Shown here in pieces: positions 1 to 6,690 of a stretch of DNA of 11,128 nucleotides. A program made the translations under genes and the position numbers. The notes beneath the pieces were generated by a model. That model was not told the origin of the DNA and ran no database searches. It saw only the letters and a list, made by a program, of their open reading frames with translations. How positions within the stretch are numbered: position 1 is the stretch's first letter; every line of letters starts with the position of its first letter. Source of the stretch: Treponema sp. UBA1240 (GTDB taxonomy: Bacteria > Spirochaetota > Spirochaetia > Treponematales > Treponemataceae); assembly GCA_002308875.1 (NCBI GenBank), contig DBWK01000065.1, forward strand, positions 1 through 11,128, read 5' to 3'.

Positions 1-2
1 GA

Positions 3-563
3 ATTAAACCAAGCGAAATTCTCTTTGATTTTTTCAAAATAAAGCAAAGTTATAAAGATTATCTGATTCTTCTCATCTTTCTTTGCCTGGATTTTCTACC
101 GGTGATTTTTGGAGGACAGATAAAAATCGGTGTTTGGTATCTTCCGTTTATATTATTTTTGAAAGCACTGATTTTCGGCGGTATTGAAGAAATCGGATGG
201 CGGTATTTCTTTCAACCTGTGCTGCAGGAAAAAATCAATTATATTTTAGCAACTTTGGGGACTTTTATAGCATGGGGTATCTGGCATTTTTTATATTTTT
301 ATATTGAAGGAAGTATTTCTAATATAAGTGTACTTCCTTTTTTGCTCGGACTGCTTACGAACTGTTTTATGTTTTCCGCACTGTTTAAAAAATCAAAAAA
401 TCTTTGGTTGTGCGTTTTGGCACACTCCCTAATCAATGTTTTTTCCCAGCTTGCTTCAGGAGAAAATGTCTGTTTATCTTATATATGCAAAACGATAATC
501 ATTATTCTGGCAATTGTGATTACAATGGACAGACACAACAAATTAAGAGGAAAACATGATTAA
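3..563 (+). CDS. CPBP family intramembrane (CAAX-type) metalloprotease, 5'-truncated by window edge
   Basis: The frame is open from base 3 to the TAA at 561-563, so about 186 C-terminal residues are visible and the true start lies upstream. GTG at 102 is only an internal valine. The visible protein is strongly hydrophobic, with about five or six membrane segments. It carries the hallmarks of the CPBP (Rce1-like, Abi) family: EEIGWRYFF at bases 186-212 (the EExxxR motif), a second-motif histidine in GIWHFLYF, and a late HSLINV histidine motif. In this family the two Glu and the His residues are thought to bind the metal and water for intramembrane proteolysis. Substrates in bacteria are mostly unknown; some members act in bacteriocin self-immunity or protein processing. 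Base composition looks more AT-rich than the downstream operon. Family assignment is firm; the biological role is not readable from here. Confidence 0.85.
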   Translation: MKPSEILFDFFKIKQSYKDYLILLIFLCLDFLPVIFGGQIKIGVWYLPFILFLKALIFGGIEEIGWRYFFQPVLQEKINYILATLGTFIAWGIWHFLYFYIEGSISNISVLPFLLGLLTNCFMFSALFKKSKNLWLCVLAHSLINVFSQLASGENVCLSYICKTIIIILAIVITMDRHNKLRGKHD

Positions 564-580
564 ACAAGCAATCATTTCTG

Positions 581-793
581 ATGTATGTAGAATTATGGAC
601 AGCCTCTACTGAACGACCTTCCGTTTTCGGCAGATTTGCGCAGTATAAATATTTAGATAGCTTCAGGGAGCGGGACGTAGAAAAAACGGCAAGAAATATG
701 CTTATTGAAAATGTTTCCGAAGAAACCGTTGCCCGTTGTACCGGACTTTCTCCAGAAAAAGTAAGTGAGCTTGCGGAATCTGTAAAGATGTAA
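581..793 (+). pseudogene. C-terminal remnant of an Rpn / PD-(D/E)XK nuclease-transposase family protein
   Basis: This 70-residue frame has no Shine-Dalgarno before its ATG. Its second half, RDVEKTARNMLIENVSEET followed by a TGLSPEKVSEL helix, looks like the C-terminal tail of Rpn (recombination-promoting nuclease, formerly transposase_31-like) proteins. In those, a long charged helix leads into a small helix-turn-helix-like 'ia..tGls.eei..L' segment. The N-terminal PD-(D/E)XK nuclease domain is absent: upstream in frame there is a TGA at 557-559, and no nuclease motifs appear in other frames. A different frame opens at ATG 556 with a good AAGAGG Shine-Dalgarno but stops after 18 codons (TGA 610-612), as expected of a decayed gene. 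It could instead be a functional short ORF resembling the intragenic RpnS products. The assignment rests on family resemblance by eye. Confidence 0.45.
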
Positions 794-858
794 CAAAATC
801 CTCTGGAACAAAGAACCTGCGCTTCTATGAAATAGTGCATTTTGAATTATCTTATTAC

Positions 859-887
859 TTGTAAAAATAAAGTTTTAGTTGTATCAT
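859..887 (+). promoter_or_regulatory. Candidate sigma70-type promoter for the cheW operon
   Basis: TTGTAA at 859-864 (4 of 6 to TTGACA) is followed after exactly 17 bp by TATCAT at 882-887 (5 of 6 to TATAAT). This would start transcription near 894, about 20 nt before the cheW ATG, in the only sizeable gap before the plus-strand gene string. The region is AT-rich, so chance matches are likely; no experimental evidence is available. Confidence 0.4.
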
Positions 888-904
888 TTATTTTATAGTT
901 ATAT

Positions 905-910
905 TGGAGG
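905..910 (+). promoter_or_regulatory. Shine-Dalgarno that fixes the cheW start at 916
   Basis: TGGAGG lies 5 nt before ATG 916. An in-frame TTG at 904 would extend the protein by four residues, but it overlaps this ribosome binding site, so 916 is the better start. Confidence 0.75.
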
Positions 911-915
911 CATTA

Positions 916-1398
916 ATGGCAATTGGTGAATCGCAATTTCAGTTAGTAAGCTTTGAGCTCGGTGAAGAATTATATGGTGTTGATATTATGGACGTAAAAG
1001 AAATTGTAAAACTCCAATCTGTTCGTCCCATACCTAACGCACCTTATTATGTAGAAGGGATTTTTAATCTCCGCAGCGAAATTATACCTGTAATCAATCT
1101 GCACAAGCGTTTTCATCTTAAAGAAAAAGAAAAGACAGACGAATATGATGATTTTGAAGGCGGCTTTGTTATTCTTAATATTGACGGCTGTAAAATCGGA
1201 ATTATAATCGATAAAATCGCCAGAGTTGTAAGCATAAAATCAGATGATGTCAAACCACCGCCACAAATGCTTGCCGGTATTGGAACCGAATATATTCATG
1301 GAGTAGTAAGACAGGAAGCCGGCGGCTATCTGATTATTCTTGACATGAGAAGAGTTTTCAATCCAAAAGAACTGCAAAAACTGGCAGACATAAATTAG
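916..1398 (+). CDS. cheW: Chemotaxis adaptor protein CheW
   Basis: A 160-residue protein that is one CheW domain from about residue 7 to 150, the normal length for a stand-alone CheW. Visible family features are QLVSFELGEELYGVDI at the N-terminus, the VRPIPNAPYYVEGIFNLR stretch and the NLRSEIIPVINL motif (residues 51-62), corresponding to the conserved NLRG.iiPv.dL strand. CheW bridges methyl-accepting receptors and the CheA kinase at the cytoplasmic side of the membrane and is needed for receptor control of the flagellar motor. In a spirochaete this means the periplasmic flagella. It is the first gene of a long plus-strand string and is followed after 1 bp by the DegT-like gene. No cheA, cheY or receptor gene is in the window, so this may be one of several CheW paralogues. 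The start is set by TGGAGG at 905-910. Confidence 0.95.
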   Translation: MAIGESQFQLVSFELGEELYGVDIMDVKEIVKLQSVRPIPNAPYYVEGIFNLRSEIIPVINLHKRFHLKEKEKTDEYDDFEGGFVILNIDGCKIGIIIDKIARVVSIKSDDVKPPPQMLAGIGTEYIHGVVRQEAGGYLIILDMRRVFNPKELQKLADIN

Positions 1399-1399
1399 T

Positions 1400-2455
1400 A
1401 TGAAAATACCGGTAACAAGTTCAACTATCCGCAGAAGAGAAATGGACGCTGTGCTTTCATGCATGGTTTCCGAAAAAATAGGACCGGGAGAACTGAATCT
1501 TCGCTTGCAGCAGCAGGTAAAAGATTCATTCGGGGCTGCAGGCTGCACCGCTTTGCGGAGTCCTGCAATTGCGCTGGAATACGCATTAAAAGCACTTGAA
1601 CTTCCTGCTTCCGCGGGGGTAATGATTTCCGCTCTTGCACCCGACTGGCAGTACACGGTAATAAAAAATGCGGGCTTCACTCCGGTTGTTCTTGATGTTT
1701 CCCAGGAAACTGCGCTTGTTACTTCCGAATCCATTGAAAACGGCATAAAGCAGGGCGGACGCCTTATTCTGCTGCACGAAACATGCGGCATGCTGCCCGA
1801 TTTTGAAATGATAAACAGTTTTGGGCTTCCTGTAATTGAAGATGTTTCGCAGAGTGCGGGTGCTTATGCTGAATTTCATGAAGAAGGGCAGGAACCGGAA
1901 CAAAAAAAAGCCGGAACGTTCGGCGTTTTTTCGATTATAGGGCTTGAAGAACAGGATATACTCACAGCCGGCGGTGGTGCCGTTCTTATGGCAGCCGGAA
2001 GACGCGACTGGATTGTGCTTAAAAAACTGATTGATGAAGCACCTGTAACGGACATTCTGCCCGACATAAACTGCGCTTTGGGGCTTGTTCAGCTTAAGGA
2101 ACGCGAACGGAACGAACAGATTCGCGGCGAAATGAAAAAAATGTACACGCATGCTCTGATGCAGGGAAAACACAACACTTTTGCAGCCGCAAATGAAACT
2201 ATTATGCCGGCTGTTTTTTCGTTTCCGGTAGTTCTTACCGACGGTTTAAAGGATGTTGTTTCTTATGCGGCACGAAAAGAAATTGAAGTTGTTCCGGCAT
2301 TTGCAAATACTGTAATTGCCAAATATTCGGAAGAGCTTTTGTCCTGTATAAACGCAAAATCGCTTTTGCTCCGGTGTGTTTTGTTTCCGTTGTATCCGCG
2401 TCTGGGCATGGCTCAGGCTGAAAAAATCTCTAAGGTTTTGAGAACTTTGCCCTGA
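1400..2455 (+). CDS. DegT/DnrJ/EryC1/StrS-fold protein lacking the PLP lysine
   Basis: A 351-residue protein matching the DegT/DnrJ/EryC1/StrS fold (type I PLP sugar aminotransferases). It shows an IGPGELNLRLQQQV start region (residues 27-40), a SPAIALEYAL segment in place of the sGTaALhlAL loop, HETCGMLPDFEMI (126-138) for the HlyGqpadmdai motif, and VIEDVSQSAGA (145-155) with the Asp that contacts the PLP ring nitrogen. The later INCALGLVQLKERE segment (from 223) also fits. The usual F-S-F-H-x-x-K Schiff-base motif is replaced by FSIIGLEEQDIL (177-188), with Glu183 where Lys is expected and about two extra residues before the glycine-rich loop. Classical aminotransferase chemistry is therefore doubtful, and it may be a non-catalytic or altered homologue. 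Family labels such as 'spore coat polysaccharide protein' would be over-annotation. It starts 1 bp after cheW without a clear Shine-Dalgarno, suggesting translational coupling. Confidence 0.8.
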   Translation: MKIPVTSSTIRRREMDAVLSCMVSEKIGPGELNLRLQQQVKDSFGAAGCTALRSPAIALEYALKALELPASAGVMISALAPDWQYTVIKNAGFTPVVLDVSQETALVTSESIENGIKQGGRLILLHETCGMLPDFEMINSFGLPVIEDVSQSAGAYAEFHEEGQEPEQKKAGTFGVFSIIGLEEQDILTAGGGAVLMAAGRRDWIVLKKLIDEAPVTDILPDINCALGLVQLKERERNEQIRGEMKKMYTHALMQGKHNTFAAANETIMPAVFSFPVVLTDGLKDVVSYAARKEIEVVPAFANTVIAKYSEELLSCINAKSLLLRCVLFPLYPRLGMAQAEKISKVLRTLP

Positions 2456-2474
2456 CAGCAGCGGAAGGTGTATT

Positions 2475-3323
2475 GTGGAAAAGAAAAAAGTTGTTATCGT
2501 TACGAACCAGTATAAAGACGAATCCCTTGTATTGGGAAAACGCATAAAAACCTTTCTTGAAAAAAAACATATTGCTACCGATATTTTTGAATTTTCAAAC
2601 AGTTCAGCGGATTTTTCATTTACAGATTATGATTTTGCAATTACTCTCGGCGGTGACGGCACTGTTTTGTTTGCCGCGCGAGGCTGCCTTGACTGCCGGA
2701 TTCCGATTTTTCCCGTAAATCTCGGCAAATTCGGCTTTATTTCCGGTATTCAGAAAGAAGAATGGGAACAGTCGTTGCAGCTGTTTTTGGACGGAAAACT
2801 TCCTGTCACCGAGCGCACAATGCTCTCTGTTTCAGTTTTTTCAGACGGAAAACAAACTGCTTCGGCAACTGCGCTGAACGATGTTATAATCTCGGCGGGC
2901 GTTCCGGCAAAGCTTGTTTCGCTTGATATTGAATACAACAAGATACCGTTCGGCAAATACGAAGCGGACGGTGTTATAATCGCTACACCGACCGGTTCAA
3001 CTGCCTATTCCGCGGCGGCTGGTGGTCCTATTGTTGACCCTGAGCTTGAATGTTTTATAGTAAACCCGATTTGTCCGTTTTCGCTTTCTAACCGTCCTGT
3101 GGTTCTTCCTGCAACCGGTTCGTTAGTCATAAAAGTTCTGCCGTCAAGGGAAACGCCGGTTACGCTCTCTGCTGACGGACAGGTATCCGTTCCCCTTAAA
3201 ACCGGCGATTCCGTTGTGATAAAAAAAGCAGATAAAAAAGTTTTGCTTGTGAACTGTACTTCTGATATATTTTATGGGGCGTTAAAATCAAAGCTCCATT
3301 GGTCGGGAGGTCCTCATGCTTGA
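2475..3323 (+). CDS. nadK: NAD(+) kinase (ATP/polyphosphate-NAD kinase)
   Basis: A 282-residue cytosolic enzyme that phosphorylates NAD to NADP, the only de novo NADP source in bacteria. Family motifs are in order: LGGDGTVLFAAR (residues 58-69, the GGDGT phosphate-donor loop with the catalytic Asp), NLGKFGFIS (82-90), LNDVIIS with the ND pair that contacts NAD (134-140), TPTGSTAYSAAAGGP (171-185), and NPICPFSLSNRPVVLP (197-212). Length is normal for the family. GTG at 2475 is chosen because GGAAGG at 2463-2468 is 6 nt upstream and the encoded start MEKKKVVIV leads straight into the first beta strand. It lies 19 bp after the DegT-like gene, and its last 8 bases overlap the start of recN, so coupling is likely. 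A NAD kinase immediately before recN is a common bacterial arrangement. Confidence 0.96.
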   Translation: MEKKKVVIVTNQYKDESLVLGKRIKTFLEKKHIATDIFEFSNSSADFSFTDYDFAITLGGDGTVLFAARGCLDCRIPIFPVNLGKFGFISGIQKEEWEQSLQLFLDGKLPVTERTMLSVSVFSDGKQTASATALNDVIISAGVPAKLVSLDIEYNKIPFGKYEADGVIIATPTGSTAYSAAAGGPIVDPELECFIVNPICPFSLSNRPVVLPATGSLVIKVLPSRETPVTLSADGQVSVPLKTGDSVVIKKADKKVLLVNCTSDIFYGALKSKLHWSGGPHA

Positions 3324-5016
3324 AGATTTGTCAATTAAAGACTTTGCGCTGATTGATTCAGTTCAGCTCGAATTTACAAAGGGTTTTAACGTTTTAACCG
3401 GCGAGACCGGAGCCGGAAAATCAATTCTCATAGGTGCAATTTCATTTCTGCTGGGCGGAAAGTCGGATGTTTCTCAAATAAGAACAGGTGCGCAGGAAGC
3501 TCGAGTCAGCGGAACGATTCTTTTGTCAAATGCACCAAAAGACGTTTTTCAGTGGCTTTCGGAACACGGCGCTGAACCTGAGAATGACAGGGTTCTTCTC
3601 CGCAGAATTATACGTGACACCGGAAAATCCAGCGCCTGGATACAGGATGTGCCTGTTACAAAAACGGAACTTAACGATTTTACTTCGTATCTTGTTGATA
3701 TTCACGGACAGCACGAACACCAGTCGCTGATGAGGGTGAGCGAACATAGAAAGTTTTTGGATTCATACGCCGGTATAACGGCTGAAGTTACTGATTTTAC
3801 CGCTTTGTTCAACAAGATTGTGGAAAAACGCAGACTCCTGGATGAGATGAATAGTTCTGATTCCGCAAGAGCCGAAAAAATAGAGCTTTTGCATTTTGCA
3901 CTTGATGAGATTGAAAAAGCAAAGCTGAACGAAAATGAAGAAGACGAACTCTCTGCCGAAGAAACACGGCTTACACAGTACGAAAAGCTTTACGGCGATA
4001 TTGAGTCTGTCTGCGATTTTTTTCAGGCGGCGGACGGCGGTCTTTTGTCCGGTATGAAAAAAATCCGCAACACGTTTGAAAGAACTGTTTCAATAGATTC
4101 ATCCCTTGAAAAATTTCAGAACAGACTTGAAAATGCGTATTATGAACTGGAAGATATTGCGGATGAAATAAAAAACTACAAGAATACGCTTGTTTTTGAC
4201 GCTGACCGCCTTGCGTTTGTTCAGGAACGGCTTGCACTAATTTACAAGCTCAAACAAAAGTATCTCCAGTCGTCACAGGGAACCGTGGCGGATTTGCTCG
4301 CTTATTCCGAGAATGCTGCAAAACAGCTTGTTCAGCTTGAAAACTGGCAGGGTAACAGGGAAGAGCTTGTAAAAGAAGTTTCGGAGCTTGAAAAGCAGGT
4401 GTATAACGCTGCAAAGGCTTTGTCCGAAAAACGCACAAAAGCCGCTTCTGTTATGGCAGACAAGATTGTACAGGTTCTTGCCCATCTCGGTATGCGGGGA
4501 ACACAGTTTGACGCCGGCTTAAAGCAGAAGCCGGTTGAGGACGGGGAACAAAAATGCGGACCTTACGGTTTTGACGACATTGAGTTTATGATAAGCGCAA
4601 ATCCCGGTTCGCCATTACAGCCGCTTGCAAAAATTGCTTCCGGTGGTGAACTTTCGCGTGTTATGCTTGCATTTAAAACAATTTTGGCTGATACTGATAC
4701 TACGCCTACTTTGATTTTTGACGAAATTGATACGGGTATTGGCGGCGAGGTTGCAGTTTCGGTTGGCGAGCATTTGCGCAAACTGTCCGAAAAACATCAA
4801 ATATTATGTATTTCGCACCTTGCCAATATTGCAGTTTGTGCCGATACTCATATAAAGATAGAAAAGTCTGTAAGCGGTCAAAAGACAACGACACAGGTAT
4901 TCCTAATTAACGGACAAAAAAGAATAGAAGAAATCGCCCGCATGTTAGCCGGCGACAGTGCAAGCGAAGCTTCTTTGGAACACGCAAAAACACTGCTTGC
5001 AAAATATGGAGGATAG
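3316..5016 (+). CDS. recN: DNA repair protein RecN
   Basis: A 566-residue SMC-like ATPase acting in recombinational repair of double-strand breaks. Visible features are MLEDLSIKDFALIDSVQLEF (the standard RecN N-terminus), Walker A GETGAGKS (residues 29-36), the Q-loop region DIHGQHEHQSLM (about 132-143), and a central charged heptad-rich arm region (about 150-390). The ABC signature ASGGELSR (441-448), Walker B TLIFDEIDTGIGG (465-477) and the switch His in CISHLANIA (His501) complete the ATPase head. All catalytic elements are present and the length is normal. ATG 3316 has GGGAGG at 3305-3310 and overlaps the nadK stop by 8 bp. RecN is often SOS-controlled, but I saw no LexA-type operator, and internal operon placement argues for expression from upstream. 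Confidence 0.97.
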   Translation: MLEDLSIKDFALIDSVQLEFTKGFNVLTGETGAGKSILIGAISFLLGGKSDVSQIRTGAQEARVSGTILLSNAPKDVFQWLSEHGAEPENDRVLLRRIIRDTGKSSAWIQDVPVTKTELNDFTSYLVDIHGQHEHQSLMRVSEHRKFLDSYAGITAEVTDFTALFNKIVEKRRLLDEMNSSDSARAEKIELLHFALDEIEKAKLNENEEDELSAEETRLTQYEKLYGDIESVCDFFQAADGGLLSGMKKIRNTFERTVSIDSSLEKFQNRLENAYYELEDIADEIKNYKNTLVFDADRLAFVQERLALIYKLKQKYLQSSQGTVADLLAYSENAAKQLVQLENWQGNREELVKEVSELEKQVYNAAKALSEKRTKAASVMADKIVQVLAHLGMRGTQFDAGLKQKPVEDGEQKCGPYGFDDIEFMISANPGSPLQPLAKIASGGELSRVMLAFKTILADTDTTPTLIFDEIDTGIGGEVAVSVGEHLRKLSEKHQILCISHLANIAVCADTHIKIEKSVSGQKTTTQVFLINGQKRIEEIARMLAGDSASEASLEHAKTLLAKYGG

Positions 5017-5024
5017 TTCGCTAT

Positions 5025-5834
5025 ATGGCAAAAATTACGGCTGAAAGCAGAGAATTGTTTGAAAAAAAGAGTGTTGCTTACAAAAACGAAATTAAAGAAA
5101 TAATGAAGCGTGAAAAAGCTACTCTCGATGCAATAAGCAAGGATAAAACCGGCGTAGGCTATAAAAAACTCCAGCTTGTTGAAGATATGATTTATATTTC
5201 AACGATTTATATTGCAATAAGCAATCTTTCAATGGAAATCCTTGCCGTAAGGAGCGAAGAATCACTCAATGAAGGTCGTAAAACGCTTTACAAGGCGATT
5301 ATTTACCTTGAAGAAGTTGTTACAAATATAATCGATGCTCCATATTCCGATTTTGAAAAGAATCTTGAAGAAATTGCGGAAACTCCCGTTGAAAAGCGTT
5401 ATTACCTTATAAGAAAACTTGGTCTTGCAATACGTCTTATTATGGATGCTTACGGCGACAACACAAAATGGAAGTGGTCGTTTGTTGAGCTTAACGGACG
5501 CTATACAACCGTTGCCAAGAATGTTCTCGATATGAACAAGGCAATGAAAGATTATTTTGATGGTCGTGCGGAAGACCATGATGTTTCCGTTTATTATATC
5601 CGCCTGCTTAAAAAGCTGCTTTCCAAATCCGCCGACGGCTACCGTGAACGCTATGAGCTTTCTACCCGCCGTGCAGATGATATGCGTCTTGGAATCAACT
5701 ATCTTATTGCCTACAGACGTCTTTTGATTGTTATGGGCGAAAAGGACGAAGCTGAAGAAATCAAGAAGAAAATTCAGGTTTGGAAAGAAAAAATGGAGCA
5801 GGACAGCAAAAAGCAGAAAGACGGCAAGTCTTAG
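5025..5834 (+). CDS. Conserved helical hypothetical protein (treponemal type)
   Basis: A 269-residue cytosolic protein that I cannot assign to a named family. It has no signal peptide, no membrane segment and no nucleotide-binding motif. It is dominated by predicted amphipathic helices with many Lys, Glu, Arg and Tyr residues, and ends in a charged tail (IKKKIQVWKEKMEQDSKKQK, residues 246-265). A tryptophan/asparagine patch NTKWKWSFVELNGRY (146-160) and the NYLIAYRRLLIVMGEKDEAEE segment (225-245) are the most distinctive stretches and might be conserved. From memory, T. pallidum has an uncharacterised gene directly after recN, which this may match; I could not check. It starts 8 bp after recN; GGAGG at 5008-5012 lies 12 nt before ATG 5025, a long spacing. 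The next gene begins 9 bp downstream, so it is embedded in the operon. Confidence 0.85.
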   Translation: MAKITAESRELFEKKSVAYKNEIKEIMKREKATLDAISKDKTGVGYKKLQLVEDMIYISTIYIAISNLSMEILAVRSEESLNEGRKTLYKAIIYLEEVVTNIIDAPYSDFEKNLEEIAETPVEKRYYLIRKLGLAIRLIMDAYGDNTKWKWSFVELNGRYTTVAKNVLDMNKAMKDYFDGRAEDHDVSVYYIRLLKKLLSKSADGYRERYELSTRRADDMRLGINYLIAYRRLLIVMGEKDEAEEIKKKIQVWKEKMEQDSKKQKDGKS

Positions 5835-5843
5835 AATCTGTGC

Positions 5844-6644
5844 ATGAAAAAACAGTGCAGAACTAACGGCAAAGAAAGTTTTGATGCCTATTACAGCGAG
5901 GTTTTCGGTAAACGATGGGAGCCTCTGAAAAAGGCTTTGCTTGCTGAAAACAAACAAACCGCATTTTCTGATTCCCTTAAAAAAACATACTGGATGGATT
6001 CGGGCAGTTATATTGCCGCAATGAATCTGCCGCTAGACGGTGCAAAAACGATTGCCGATATGTGTGCGGCTCCAGGTGGAAAATCGCTTGTAATCGCAAC
6101 TCACATGGACAAAGATGCGGTGCTTGTCTCCAATGAGCGTTCAAGAGACCGCAAGGCACGGTTGCAGCGTGTTTTACAGGAACATCTTGCGGAAGATGTT
6201 TATTCGAGGATTAGGGTTACCGGTTATGATGCCGGCAGATGGTGTCAGTACGAAAAAGAAGCTTACGACCGCATTTTGCTTGATGTGCCGTGTTCTTCGG
6301 AACGGCATGTTATGGCGGATCCCAAGTATTTGGATTTGTGGTCGCCCGCGAGAATCCGCAATCTTAGTGCAACACAGTGGTCAATACTTTCTTCGGCTCT
6401 GCTTGTGCTTAAAAAAGGCGGTTATCTGCTTTATTCGACCTGCGCTTTGACCGATAAAGAAAATGACGGAATAATTGATCGTGCCGTAAAAAAGTACGAT
6501 AATGTAAGTGTTGTTTCTATTGACGAAAAACAATACAGCGCAATTTGTTCCGGTGAAAAAACAAAAAACGGTGTGATAGTTCTTCCTGATGTTCAGGATG
6601 GTGCAGGACCGCTTTATTTTAGTTTATTATTTAAAAGTTTTTAA
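5844..6644 (+). CDS. NSUN4/RsmB-type m5C RNA methyltransferase
   Basis: A 266-residue SAM-dependent methyltransferase of the NOL1/NOP2/Sun (Fmu) family that methylates C5 of cytidine in RNA. Motif I is IADMCAAPGGKS (residues 70-81, SAM binding) and motif IV is ILLDVPCSSERH (144-155, Cys150). The WSPARIRNLSATQW helix (166-179) is followed by motif VI LLYSTCAL (195-202, Cys200, the nucleophile by family precedent). The SSERH continuation resembles the mitochondrial rRNA enzyme NSUN4 more than RsmB, which usually continues 'CSg.G'. There is no N-terminal NusB-like domain (as in RsmB) and no C-terminal PUA-like domain (as in RsmF), so it is a near-minimal catalytic domain. The RNA target is unknown; rRNA is the most likely guess. 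ATG 5844 has only a weak Shine-Dalgarno and lies 9 bp after the previous stop, so it probably depends on coupling. Confidence 0.9.
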   Translation: MKKQCRTNGKESFDAYYSEVFGKRWEPLKKALLAENKQTAFSDSLKKTYWMDSGSYIAAMNLPLDGAKTIADMCAAPGGKSLVIATHMDKDAVLVSNERSRDRKARLQRVLQEHLAEDVYSRIRVTGYDAGRWCQYEKEAYDRILLDVPCSSERHVMADPKYLDLWSPARIRNLSATQWSILSSALLVLKKGGYLLYSTCALTDKENDGIIDRAVKKYDNVSVVSIDEKQYSAICSGEKTKNGVIVLPDVQDGAGPLYFSLLFKSF

Positions 6645-6673
6645 TGGACTATTAAAAAATTATATATTATACT
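6645..6673 (+). promoter_or_regulatory. Possible internal promoter before the GAF/HD-GYP gene
   Basis: In the 46-bp gap, the largest in the plus-strand gene string, TGGACT (6645-6650) is separated by 17 bp from TATACT (6668-6673). Several overlapping TATATT/TATTAT hexamers are also present. The implied leader would be very short (about 11 nt). This is weak evidence in a very AT-rich stretch. Confidence 0.22.
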
Positions 6674-6679
6674 TTTGCC

Positions 6680-6685
6680 AAGGAG
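6680..6685 (+). promoter_or_regulatory. Shine-Dalgarno that fixes the GAF/HD-GYP start at 6691
   Basis: AAGGAG lies 5 nt before ATG 6691. The frame extends open upstream to ATG 6589, but those 34 codons overlap the methyltransferase gene and encode nothing like a GAF protein N-terminus. Confidence 0.75.
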
Positions 6686-6690
6686 TAAGT

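Noticed and set aside
520..840. 106-codon minus-strand frame across the region between the protease and cheW
   Set aside because: It has no ribosome binding site or family features, and the opposite strand carries the Rpn-like frame with better protein character.
794..858. Possible terminator after the Rpn-like fragment (CTAT-GAA-ATAG with flanking TGC/GCA)
   Set aside because: The stem is very short with an asymmetric interior loop and only four T downstream; not supportable.
1240..2173. Two long minus-strand open frames opposite the DegT-like gene
   Set aside because: They mirror a clear coding gene and encode no recognisable domain.
5262..5957. Long open frame (231 codons) on the minus strand
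   Set aside because: It is antisense to the helical hypothetical gene, Phe/Leu-rich in the manner of a mirror frame, without a ribosome site or known motifs.
6638..6658. Perfect inverted repeat TTTTTAAT-GGACT-ATTAAAAA
   Set aside because: The stem is A/T only, overlaps a stop codon and is not followed by a T-tract. It is expected by chance in such an AT-rich gap and too weak for a terminator.
6589..6690. 34-codon upstream extension of the GAF/HD-GYP frame from ATG 6589
   Set aside because: It overlaps the methyltransferase gene, has no Shine-Dalgarno, and the strong AAGGAG at 6680-6685 serves ATG 6691.
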